Assembly: GCA_947463335.1 (NCBI GenBank)
Contig: CANHRF010000040.1
Location: 1 to 8,392 of the forward strand
Source: Actinomycetota bacterium
GTDB lineage: Bacteria; Actinomycetota; Actinomycetes; Nanopelagicales; Nanopelagicaceae
Reading direction: 5' to 3'
Length of the DNA stretch: 8,392 bases
In this document: one piece after another, positions 1-8,392 of the stretch
How positions within the stretch are numbered: position 1 is the first letter of the stretch
Layout: every line of letters starts with the position of its first letter
Position numbers and translations under genes: made by a program
The notes under the pieces: model-generated
Database searches by the model: none
Told to the model about the DNA's origin: nothing
Seen by the model: the letters and a program-made list of their open reading frames with translations, nothing else

Positions 1-192
1 AGCGTTTCCAAGATGGGTTTCATTAAGCGCGATGAGTTCGATCGTTTAGCGGCTCAGGTAGCAGCCCTCAATGGAAAAACTCCAGGGAAGAGTGCGGCTC
101 CAAAGAAGGCGACCGCAGAGAAAACCGCTGTGAAGAAAACCGCCGTTAAGAAATCAGTTAAGAAGACGACAAAGAAGGCAGCCAAAAAATGA
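1..192 (+). CDS. C-terminal end of a phasin-like protein with Lys/Ala-rich tail (5' partial)
   Basis: The reading frame is open from the first base and ends at TGA 190-192, so only the last 63 residues are visible. The start GFIKRDEFDRLAAQVAAL (residues 6-23) resembles the end of the short helical domain of actinobacterial phasin-like (PHA-synthesis-regulator) proteins, which often sit just before tlyA; this is from memory. From residue 26 the chain is a low-complexity tail with 15 Lys in 38 residues plus Ala, Thr and Val, including two KTAVK units, and resembles a histone H1 C-terminus. Such a tail could bind nucleic acid or a polyanionic surface; that is inference. The gene overlaps the next one by 4 bases (ATGA), so the two are probably translationally coupled. 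Family assignment is tentative because the N-terminal part lies outside the window. Confidence 0.7.
   Translation, partial: SVSKMGFIKRDEFDRLAAQVAALNGKTPGKSAAPKKATAEKTAVKKTAVKKSVKKTTKKAAKK
121..150 (+). repeat. Two-copy 15-bp in-frame tandem repeat
   Basis: Bases 121-135 and 136-150 match at 13 of 15 positions. Both copies encode Lys-Thr-Ala-Val-Lys. The two differences are synonymous third-position changes (GCT/GCC and GTG/GTT). It lies in the Lys/Ala tail of the phasin-like gene and suggests the tail grew by small duplications while the peptide repeat was kept. Confidence 0.8.
174..178 (+). promoter_or_regulatory. Shine-Dalgarno-like GAAGG for the 54-aa gene
   Basis: GAAGG lies inside the end of the upstream gene, 10 bases before the ATG at 189. 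The spacing is slightly long but usable. Together with the ATGA overlap it supports the start at 189. Confidence 0.4.
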
Positions 193-353
193 GCGAACTC
201 AATCAAGAGGCTAACGGCGAATTCAATCTCGTTGAAGAGGTGAAGATCGAACTTAGCGATATTGATAACGCTGATCTGACCGAGCACTCGGCGCGCTTCG
301 AAGCTCTACATGGAAAATTGCAAGAGGCCCTTAACTCCATCGATGGTCTCTAG
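189..353 (+). CDS. Small acidic conserved-type protein upstream of tlyA (54 aa)
   Basis: This ORF starts at an ATG overlapping the previous stop codon (ATGA) and runs to TAG at 351-353. The 54-residue product is strongly acidic, with 13 Asp/Glu against 3 Lys/Arg. The first half (residues 1-30) looks unstructured and acidic. The second half (about 31-52, with EHSARFEALHGKLQEAL) looks like one amphipathic helix. Actinobacteria commonly carry a similarly small gene between a HAD-phosphatase or phasin-like gene and tlyA, with a comparable H-x-x-x-F/Y-E-x-x-H-x-x-L-Q pattern; I recall this but could not verify it. No function is known to me and none should be assumed. Coupling to a gene with a basic tail and the opposite charge suggest, as inference only, that the two products might interact. 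Confidence 0.72.
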   Translation: MSELNQEANGEFNLVEEVKIELSDIDNADLTEHSARFEALHGKLQEALNSIDGL

Positions 354-375
354 GATCTACCAAGTAATTAGATAA

Positions 376-1164
376 ATGAAGACGAGATTAGATGCTGAGT
401 TAGTTCGCCGAGAGCTAGCGCGCTCACGTGAACACGCAGCTGATCTGATCGAATCGAGATCTGTTCTAGTCTCTGGCATACCTGCGACAAAACCTGCGAC
501 ACAAGTCGATGCGGAAACTTCCATTACTTTGCAAGGTGATCGCGATGATTTTGTCTCGCGTGGTGGTCATAAATTAGCCGGTGCGCTAGATGTATTTGCT
601 GATGTTCAAGTTGCGGGTCGTAACTGTTTAGATGCGGGCGCGTCCACTGGCGGTTTTACAGATGTACTCCTGCGTCGCGACGCTAAGTTAGTCGTTGCAG
701 TAGATGTTGGTTATGGCCAACTCGCTTGGGAGCTACGCCAAGATCCGCGCGTAAAGATTTTAGATCGAACCAATATCAGACACCTAACAGGGGATATGGT
801 CGGTGAAGAGATCGATCTCGTCGTTGCAGATCTCTCCTTTATCTCGCTATCGCTTGTTCTTCCAGCGTTAGCGGCTGTCTCAAAACCAAGCGCGGATTTC
901 GTATTAATGGTTAAGCCACAATTTGAAGTCGGACGTGAAAGGCTAGGTGCAGGTGGGGTAGTTCGCGATCCCGCCCTGCGTCGTTCAGCGGTGCTTGATG
1001 TTGCTGAATCTGCTTACGATGTTGGGCTAGGAACAATGGGAATAGCGGCATCACCGCTTCCAGGACCGGCAGGAAATGTTGAATACTTCTTATGGCTACG
1101 TCGTGGTGCGCCAGCGATTGATGAGAGAACTGTTGATAAAGCGATAGCGATGGGGCCGGCCTAA
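376..1164 (+). CDS. tlyA: TlyA-type 16S/23S rRNA (cytidine-2'-O)-methyltransferase
   Basis: The 262-aa product transfers methyl from S-adenosylmethionine to the 2'-O of cytidines in rRNA (C1409 of 16S and C1920 of 23S in mycobacterial work). It begins with an S4 RNA-binding domain (residues 3-50, with RLDAELVRRELARSRE). An FtsJ-like Rossmann methyltransferase domain follows: SAM-binding LDAGASTGGF at 85-94 and likely catalytic K66, D152, K180 (MVKPQFEVG) and E236 (NVEYFLWL). The N-terminal extension and the C-terminal tail ending in MGPA look like the longer TlyA type that modifies both subunits. The interdomain linker reads DDFV (57-60) where the mycobacterial protein has an RXWV motif. The start at 376 fits the family N-terminus, although no Shine-Dalgarno is visible in the preceding 22 bases. 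The stop overlaps the nadK start by one base. Loss of TlyA gives capreomycin resistance in mycobacteria; the old name haemolysin is misleading. Confidence 0.95.
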   Translation: MKTRLDAELVRRELARSREHAADLIESRSVLVSGIPATKPATQVDAETSITLQGDRDDFVSRGGHKLAGALDVFADVQVAGRNCLDAGASTGGFTDVLLRRDAKLVVAVDVGYGQLAWELRQDPRVKILDRTNIRHLTGDMVGEEIDLVVADLSFISLSLVLPALAAVSKPSADFVLMVKPQFEVGRERLGAGGVVRDPALRRSAVLDVAESAYDVGLGTMGIAASPLPGPAGNVEYFLWLRRGAPAIDERTVDKAIAMGPA

Positions 1165-2010
1165 TGTCACGTCACGCAATATTTGTAATCAATCCATCGC
1201 GCGCAGAAGCGGTCGCCGCAGCGAGAGAAATTTCACAGATCCTTTTGAAAGATGGCTTCACCTTATCTACGCCCTCTGATGTCAGCGTTCTCGGAATCTC
1301 TGAAATGAGCTCCGAATCCCTGGCGTCAGCTGAGGTTGTTGTGGTGCTTGGGGGAGATGGCACGATCTTGCGTGGCGCTGAAATTGCGCGAAATAAAAGT
1401 ATTCCAATTCTTGGCATTAACTTAGGGCACGTTGGTTTTTTAGCGGAAGTTGAGAAACCAACGCATGCTGAAATTGCAGCGAGCATCATTGCTAGGGAGT
1501 ATGTAACTGAGAATCGAATGGTTCTTAAGTATTCCGTTCTGCGCGATGGCGCAGTTGTTTCAGATGGTTGGGCGTTAAATGAAGTCACAGTTGAACGCGA
1601 TGGAACGACTATGGTCGAGCTCTTTGTTCAGATCGATAACCGTCCTTTATCTCGATGGGGTTGTGATGGATTGATCTGTTCAACGCCTACAGGCTCTACT
1701 GCATACGCGTTTAGCGCAGGCGGACCAGTTCTATGGCCAGAGATTGATGCCTTGGTACTTCTGCCCATTTCTGCACACGCTTTATTTGCGCGACCAATGG
1801 TCGTATCTCCAACTTCCGAAATCGTTGTTGAAATTGAATCCTCTGAAGCTCTCTTATCAGGCGATTCGCTCAGAAAATTTGCGCTTAAAGCGGGGGATCA
1901 AGTTCAGATCAGCAAGGACGCCTCAGTTGTAAAACTCGCACATATTAAGCCGACGCTCTTTACCGACCGTTTAGTTGCGAAATTTAAGCTTCCCGTTGAA
2001 GGCTGGCGCG

Positions 2011-2018
<8 letters not shown>
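1164..2018 (+). CDS. nadK: NAD kinase (ATP/polyphosphate type)
   Basis: The 284-aa cytosolic enzyme phosphorylates the 2'-OH of the adenosine ribose of NAD to make NADP. Visible family motifs are GGDGT at 63-67 (D65 being the likely general base), GINLGHVGFLAE at 84-95, the NE pair at 139-140 (ALNEVTVERD), and TPTGSTAYAFSAGGP at 174-188. The C-terminus FTDRLVAKFKLPVEGWRGE is close to the mycobacterial ending as I remember it. Residues 233-238 (GDSLRK) stand where actinobacterial homologues usually have a DGR-type turn, so the Gly is missing there. The start ATG shares one base with the tlyA stop (TAATG), implying translational reinitiation. The 3' end overlaps recN by 8 bases. Length and motif order are normal. 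Confidence 0.96.
1998..2002 (+). promoter_or_regulatory. Shine-Dalgarno GAAGG that decides the recN start
   Basis: GAAGG lies in the last codons of nadK with an 8-base spacer to the GTG at 2011. No comparable signal precedes the in-frame ATG at 1975. It therefore favours the GTG start. Confidence 0.6.
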
Positions 2019-5416
<3,398 letters not shown>

Positions 5417-5418
5417 AA

Positions 5419-6507
5419 ATGTTAGTTGGCGTTCCAAAAGAGATTAAAGTTCATGAATCAAGAGTCGCCCTTACACCAGAAGGTGTTTTCGAATTTCTCC
5501 GTGCTGGACATAAAGTCGTTGTTGAAGAGGGCGCTGGGCTCGGCTCCGCAATTACTGATGAAAACTTCATCTCGGCTGGCGCGACAGTTGAGAAAGATGT
5601 TGAAAAGATTTGGGCGTCGGCCGATCTAATCCTTAAGGTAAAAGAACCAATTGCCGCGGAATATCCGCGCTTAAGATCCGGACAAATTCTCTTTACCTAC
5701 CTTCACTTAGCAGCATCTAAGCCGTGCACCGATGCGCTTTTGGCGAGCGGAACCACTGCTATCGCATATGAAACAGTTGAAGTAAATGGAACGCTTCCGC
5801 TTCTCGCTCCAATGAGTGAAGTTGCTGGTCGATTATCAGTTCAGGTTGGAGCCTTCGCTCTGCAAAGACCAAATGGTGGCCGCGGAGTTCTGCTCGCTGG
5901 AGTTCCTGGAGTTGCTCCAGGTAAAGTCGTTGTTATCGGCGGGGGAGTTGCGGGGCTAAATGCCGCTGTTATCGCGATGGGCATGGGCGCTGACGTCACG
6001 GTGTTAGACAGATCGCTTCCGAGATTGGCGTATATCGATGCGCTTTACAACGGGCGAATTAAAACTCTGGCATCGACTTTGCACGCAATCGATCGGGAGA
6101 TTCAACAAGCGGATCTTGTAGTTGGAGCGGTATTAGTCCACGGCGCAAAAGCGCCGAAGTTGGTAACTAATGCCCAGGTTGCGAAGATGAAACCCGGTTC
6201 AGTGCTGGTCGATATTGCGATCGATCAAGGCGGATGTTTCGAAGATTCAAAGCCAACAACTCACGCAGAGCCTACATTTCAGGTTCATAACTCAATCTTC
6301 TACTGTGTAGCAAATATGCCTGGTGCTGTTCCGGTCGCTTCAACTTACGCGCTAACAAACGCCACACTTCCTTACGCTCTAGCGATTGCAAATAAGGGCT
6401 GGGAGCGCGCGATTGCCGAGGATTCAGCGCTAGCACTGGGCTTAAATGTTCATGCAGGCAAGATTGTCTACGAAGCAGTCGCTTTGGCGCATGGTTATGC
6501 AGTTTGA
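5419..6507 (+). CDS. ald: Alanine dehydrogenase (NAD-dependent)
   Basis: The 362-aa enzyme interconverts L-alanine and pyruvate plus ammonia using NAD, linking amino-acid nitrogen to central carbon. The N-terminus VGVPKEIKVHESRVALTP (3-20) carries the substrate-binding Arg15. Catalytic Lys75 lies in VKEP and His96 in TYLHLA. The Rossmann motif VIGGGVAGLNAA is at 172-183 with acidic Asp197 at the end of the second strand, and DIAIDQGGC at 265-273 includes the active-site Asp. The late motif NMPGAVPVASTYALTN (299-314) has Val-Ala (306-307) where family members I know have Arg or Lys then Thr. The start is set by GAAGGG 6 bases upstream, only 2 bases after pyrG. Length is slightly under the usual 370. 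The 3' end overlaps xerD. As I recall, ald also lies near parA in Streptomyces, so its presence here is probably ancestral. Confidence 0.94.
   Translation: MLVGVPKEIKVHESRVALTPEGVFEFLRAGHKVVVEEGAGLGSAITDENFISAGATVEKDVEKIWASADLILKVKEPIAAEYPRLRSGQILFTYLHLAASKPCTDALLASGTTAIAYETVEVNGTLPLLAPMSEVAGRLSVQVGAFALQRPNGGRGVLLAGVPGVAPGKVVVIGGGVAGLNAAVIAMGMGADVTVLDRSLPRLAYIDALYNGRIKTLASTLHAIDREIQQADLVVGAVLVHGAKAPKLVTNAQVAKMKPGSVLVDIAIDQGGCFEDSKPTTHAEPTFQVHNSIFYCVANMPGAVPVASTYALTNATLPYALAIANKGWERAIAEDSALALGLNVHAGKIVYEAVALAHGYAV
6141..6156 (+). other. Perfect 6-bp GC hairpin with AAAA loop inside ald
   Basis: CGGCGC, loop AAAA, GCGCCG. The stem is entirely G/C and encodes part of HGAKAPK. No T tract follows, so it is not an intrinsic terminator. 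It is probably a by-product of coding sequence. Confidence 0.3.
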
Positions 6508-7420
6508 AAGCGTTAGCAAAAGTTTCTTAGATCATTTACAGATCGAGCGTGGCCTATCTTCGAACTCGATCGCGGCTTATCGCCGCGATCTAAGTAACTT
6601 CGCGGGTTATTTATCAGCGAAGAAGTTAGATTATTCAAAGCTAGGTTCAGAAGATTTGACCGAATACGAGATAACGCTTAAACGTTCTGGACTAGCGCTC
6701 TCATCTATCAATCGGTCTGTCTCAGCTCTAAAAACTTTCTATAAGTATCTAGCCCGCGAACACGGCATTACCGACCCAACGACTGAAATGACCGCTAATC
6801 GCCTGCCGCGTAAATTGCCGAAAGCGCTGACGATTGCTGAGATAACTTCACTCCTCGATTCAACTGAAAGGATTGGCGATCTTTCGGCGCTACGTGATCG
6901 TGCAATCCTTGAAGTTCTTTACGGAACCGGGGCTCGAGTGAGCGAAGTAGTTGGCTTAAATCTTTCAGATCTCGGAAAATCAACACTCGCTGGAGATGAG
7001 ATAACGACTTTAAAACTGCGTGGCAAGGGTTCGAAGGAGCGGATCGTCCCGCTCGGAAGATTTGCTCAGTCAGCGATCGAAAACTATCTGGTGCGCTTGC
7101 GTCCGGCGTATTTAGAAAAGTCGAAATCGAATAAGGCAACAACTGCGCTCTTTCTGAACTCACGTGGATCTAGGTTGTCTCGGCAAAGTGCCTGGCAGAC
7201 GGTGATAGATGCAGCAACTGCAACAGGGCTAAATGGAAAAGTTTCCCCACACGTATTTAGACATTCGTACGCAACACATTTATTAGATGGCGGCGCAGAT
7301 ATTCGCGTTGTGCAGGAGTTGCTGGGACACTCATCAGTTACGACGACGCAGATTTACACGCTAATTACTATAGATAAAGTGCGCGAGGCCTATGCCAGCG
7401 CGCACCCGCGAGCTAATTAA
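6491..7420 (+). CDS. xerD: Tyrosine recombinase XerD (chromosome dimer resolution)
   Basis: XerD works with XerC at dif sites to resolve chromosome dimers before division. From the ATG at 6491 the product is 309 aa, matching the family. The in-frame ATG at 6497 (307 aa) is equally plausible, and neither has a clear Shine-Dalgarno. The ATG at 6446 would overlap ald by 62 bases and add unfamiliar residues. The N-terminal SAM-like core-binding domain (about 5-90) includes FLDHLQIERGLSSNSIAAYR. The catalytic domain shows Arg149 (GTGARVSE), Lys179 (RGKGSKER), His254 and Arg257 (HVFRH), His280 (LGHSS) and nucleophile Tyr289 (IYT), so the set is complete. As I recall, actinobacterial XerD often sits near pyrG and parA, which supports a housekeeping role over a phage integrase. 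It overlaps ald by 17 bases and its TAA overlaps the convergent gene. Confidence 0.93.
   Translation: MVMQFESVSKSFLDHLQIERGLSSNSIAAYRRDLSNFAGYLSAKKLDYSKLGSEDLTEYEITLKRSGLALSSINRSVSALKTFYKYLAREHGITDPTTEMTANRLPRKLPKALTIAEITSLLDSTERIGDLSALRDRAILEVLYGTGARVSEVVGLNLSDLGKSTLAGDEITTLKLRGKGSKERIVPLGRFAQSAIENYLVRLRPAYLEKSKSNKATTALFLNSRGSRLSRQSAWQTVIDAATATGLNGKVSPHVFRHSYATHLLDGGADIRVVQELLGHSSVTTTQIYTLITIDKVREAYASAHPRAN
6568..6590 (+). other. Perfect 9-bp hairpin at the 5' end of xerD
   Basis: GATCGCGGC (6568-6576), a 5-base loop, and GCCGCGATC (6582-6590) are exact inverse complements. The hairpin lies about 75 bases after the xerD start and overlaps the conserved codons for Ile-Ala-Ala-Tyr-Arg-Arg-Asp. 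It is the longest perfect short-loop stem I noticed in the window. In RNA it would be stable, but a role is not shown. Confidence 0.5.
7417..7420. other. Palindromic TTAA shared as stop codon by two convergent genes
   Basis: Plus-strand TAA at 7418-7420 ends xerD. The complement of 7417-7419 reads TAA and ends the RHH-like gene. The genes therefore overlap tail to tail by 4 bases with no intergenic terminator. Confidence 0.9.
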
Positions 7421-7824
7421 ATACCGCGTAAGCGTCGTGCAAGAATGCTCTGATCGCCTTTAGCTTCTAGATCAGCAACGATAACGGCGATTGATTCACG
7501 AACAATTCGTCCTCGATCTACCGCTAAACCAAGATCTCCGCGTAAGGTAAGGCGAGCTTGATCTAAATCAAAGAGCTCATCAGGGGATAGGTAAACAGTA
7601 ATTTTCTCATCGTGTTTTTCGCGACCAGATGGTGAACGATCGACAGTGGTGACGCGACGACGTGGAGTTGAACGAACACCCTTCTTGCTCTTAGGAGTTG
7701 CTGATACACCAATTGGCTTAGCGACTTCTTGTGTCTCTTCAACTACCTGACGGACTGCACTTAACGCAGGTGTGTTAGCGCGAAATAGTTCATCGGCTCC
7801 TGGCAAACTGGCTCTACGTGTCAT
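7417..7824 (-). CDS. Small basic protein with ribbon-helix-helix-like C-terminus, partner gene of parA
   Basis: The 135-aa product is conserved in style with proteins encoded next to this ParA type in actinobacteria, as I recall, but I know no established name. Residues 1-70 look disordered and carry a basic stretch, PKSKKGVRSTPRRR (44-57). Residues 74-79 (KITVYL) can form the short beta strand of a ribbon-helix-helix fold. Helix 1 would be about 81-97 and helix 2 about 103-122, the latter containing DRGRIVRESIAVI. The N-terminal FRANTPALSAVRQ (14-26) also looks conserved-like. The start overlaps the parA stop by 4 bases (ATGA) and has a strong ribosome site. A flexible basic arm plus RHH fold next to parA resembles ParG-type centromere-binding proteins, which stimulate their ParA-like partner. 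That role is inference. It is not ParB, since it is too short and has no ParB/Srx nuclease-type domain. Confidence 0.8.
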   Translation of the reverse strand: MTRRASLPGADELFRANTPALSAVRQVVEETQEVAKPIGVSATPKSKKGVRSTPRRRVTTVDRSPSGREKHDEKITVYLSPDELFDLDQARLTLRGDLGLAVDRGRIVRESIAVIVADLEAKGDQSILARRLRGI

Positions 7825-8392
7825 CGTGCGCCTCCTCTGGCAATTAATTCACGAGCGAGTCTGCGATATGACGCAGCCCCACCTGATGATGATGCATAAC
7901 TTGTGATTGGTTCACCAGCAACGGTCGTTTCAGAGAAACGGATCGTTTTGGCGATTATGGTTTCAAAAACATCTTCCGGATACTTTTCAAGTATCGCTGT
8001 TAAAACTTCTCGATTGTGCAGTGTCTTCTTCTCATACATAGTCGCCAAGATTCCGATGAGGTTGAGTTCGGGATTTAAGAAGTTCTTAACTTTCTCGATA
8101 TTGCCCTTTAACTCAATGAAACCGTGCAGTGCGAAGTACTCACATTGCAGGGGCACGATTACTTCATTTGATGCGACAAGTGCGTTAATTGTCAGCTGTC
8201 CCATAGTTGGCTGGCAGTCGATCAATATAACGTCGTAGCGATCCTTTAAGCGAGCGAGCGCGCGCTTTAGATATTGTTGACCACCTATTTCAGCCCCGAG
8301 AGTTGTCTCAGCAGTACCGAGGTCACGGTTGGCCGGCAGGAAATCTAGATTTGCAACTGATGATTTCAATACAATTTCATCGATATTTGCAT
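7821..8392 (-). CDS. parA: ParA-family ATPase, chromosomal type (5' partial)
   Basis: The frame is open to the right edge of the window, so 189 C-terminal residues are visible and the N-terminal deviant Walker A is outside. Reading in from the edge gives ANIDEIV before residue Leu at 8367-8369; that TTG is internal, not a start. Visible ParA features are the second Walker element VILIDCQPTMGQLTINAL, followed by VPLQCEYFAL and GILATMY. The C-terminal run FSETTVAGEPITSYASSSGG is typical of the second actinobacterial ParA (Rv1708/SCO1772-like, from memory) near scpAB, rather than the origin-proximal ParA of parAB. These ATPases bind DNA nonspecifically and position cargo, usually with a small DNA-binding partner. 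That partner is probably the coupled downstream gene. Its orientation is opposite to the pyrG-xerD series. The promoter is not visible. Confidence 0.9.
   Translation of the reverse strand, partial: ANIDEIVLKSSVANLDFLPANRDLGTAETTLGAEIGGQQYLKRALARLKDRYDVILIDCQPTMGQLTINALVASNEVIVPLQCEYFALHGFIELKGNIEKVKNFLNPELNLIGILATMYEKKTLHNREVLTAILEKYPEDVFETIIAKTIRFSETTVAGEPITSYASSSGGAASYRRLARELIARGGAR
7831..7838 (-). promoter_or_regulatory. Strong Shine-Dalgarno AGAGGAGG for the RHH-like gene
   Basis: On the minus strand AGAGGAGG lies inside the last codons of parA, with 6 bases (CGCACG) before the ATG at 7824. It is the closest match to the anti-Shine-Dalgarno that I see in the window. It suggests the small protein is made at a high rate relative to ParA. 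Confidence 0.75.

Noticed and set aside
54..287. Minus-strand ORF of 77 aa rich in Phe and Ala
   Set aside because: It is the reverse complement of the Lys-rich tail (AAG/AAA read as CTT/TTT). The plus-strand frames have clear coding logic and overlapping start/stop.
1172..1588. Minus-strand ORF of 138 aa opposite nadK
   Set aside because: It lies wholly over nadK, whose motifs are unambiguous; composition is that of an antisense shadow, with no ribosome site or family pattern.
1975..2010. ATG at 1975 as recN start
   Set aside because: It would overlap nadK by 44 bases and add 12 unfamiliar residues; GTG 2011 has GAAGG with good spacing.
5655..5669. Small inverted repeat CGCGGA/TCCGCG in ald
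   Set aside because: A 6-bp stem with a 3-base loop and no positional meaning; probably chance from codon use.
6491..7420. Phage or integron integrase instead of XerD
   Set aside because: Length, complete catalytic set, a C-terminus matching XerD and the housekeeping neighbourhood argue against a mobile element; no att repeats or phage genes are seen.
7400..7440. Bidirectional terminator between xerD and the convergent gene
   Set aside because: Only short CGCG or GCAC/GTGC pairings are visible, with no stable stem and T tract.
7417..7824. ParB assignment for the gene after parA
   Set aside because: At 135 aa it has no ParB/Srx domain or helix-turn-helix ParB core; the C-terminal pattern fits ribbon-helix-helix instead.
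7903..8238. Plus-strand ORF of 111 aa opposite parA
   Set aside because: It is the antisense of conserved ParA sequence and has no support of its own.
8367..8369. TTG as parA start
   Set aside because: The frame stays open to the window edge and the ATP-binding N-terminus of the family is missing, so the gene begins outside the window.

Overview
The window looks like a chromosomal segment of a low-to-mid GC actinobacterium. GC is in the mid-40s percent by eye from a few sampled lines. The gene series tlyA, nadK, recN, pyrG, ald, xerD and a chromosomal parA is the classic actinobacterial neighbourhood, and the proteins read as actinobacterial versions. The modest GC, near-absence of intergenic DNA and loss of some usual neighbours fit a streamlined free-living lineage such as the freshwater acI group (Nanopelagicales). 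That placement is inference; no rRNA or other taxonomic marker is present.

Layout, plus strand (1-7420): the C-terminal end of a phasin-like protein with a Lys/Ala-rich histone-H1-like tail; a 54-aa acidic protein; tlyA (ribosomal RNA 2'-O-methyltransferase); nadK (NAD kinase); recN (DNA repair ATPase); pyrG (CTP synthase); ald (alanine dehydrogenase); xerD (tyrosine recombinase). Gaps are 0 to 22 bases and several genes overlap, so this is probably one long co-directional transcription unit. Minus strand (7417-8392): parA, cut by the window edge, followed by a 135-aa basic protein with a ribbon-helix-helix-like C-terminus. The two strands meet tail to tail at 7417-7420, where a single palindromic TTAA supplies a TAA stop to both xerD and the small protein.

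How the genes relate: tlyA, nadK, pyrG and ald are translation and central metabolism functions. recN, xerD, parA and the RHH-like gene all concern chromosome repair, dimer resolution and segregation. No stretch over 300 bases lacks a gene. I see no tRNA, rRNA, CRISPR array, insertion sequence or prophage gene.

I find no clear new multi-gene system. The best leads are the parA/RHH-like pair as a small partition module, and the translationally coupled pair of a basic-tailed and an acidic small protein at the left edge. Other items are substitutions in normally conserved motifs of TlyA, Ald and NadK, an apparent excess of GATC sites, and some perfect hairpins inside coding sequence.
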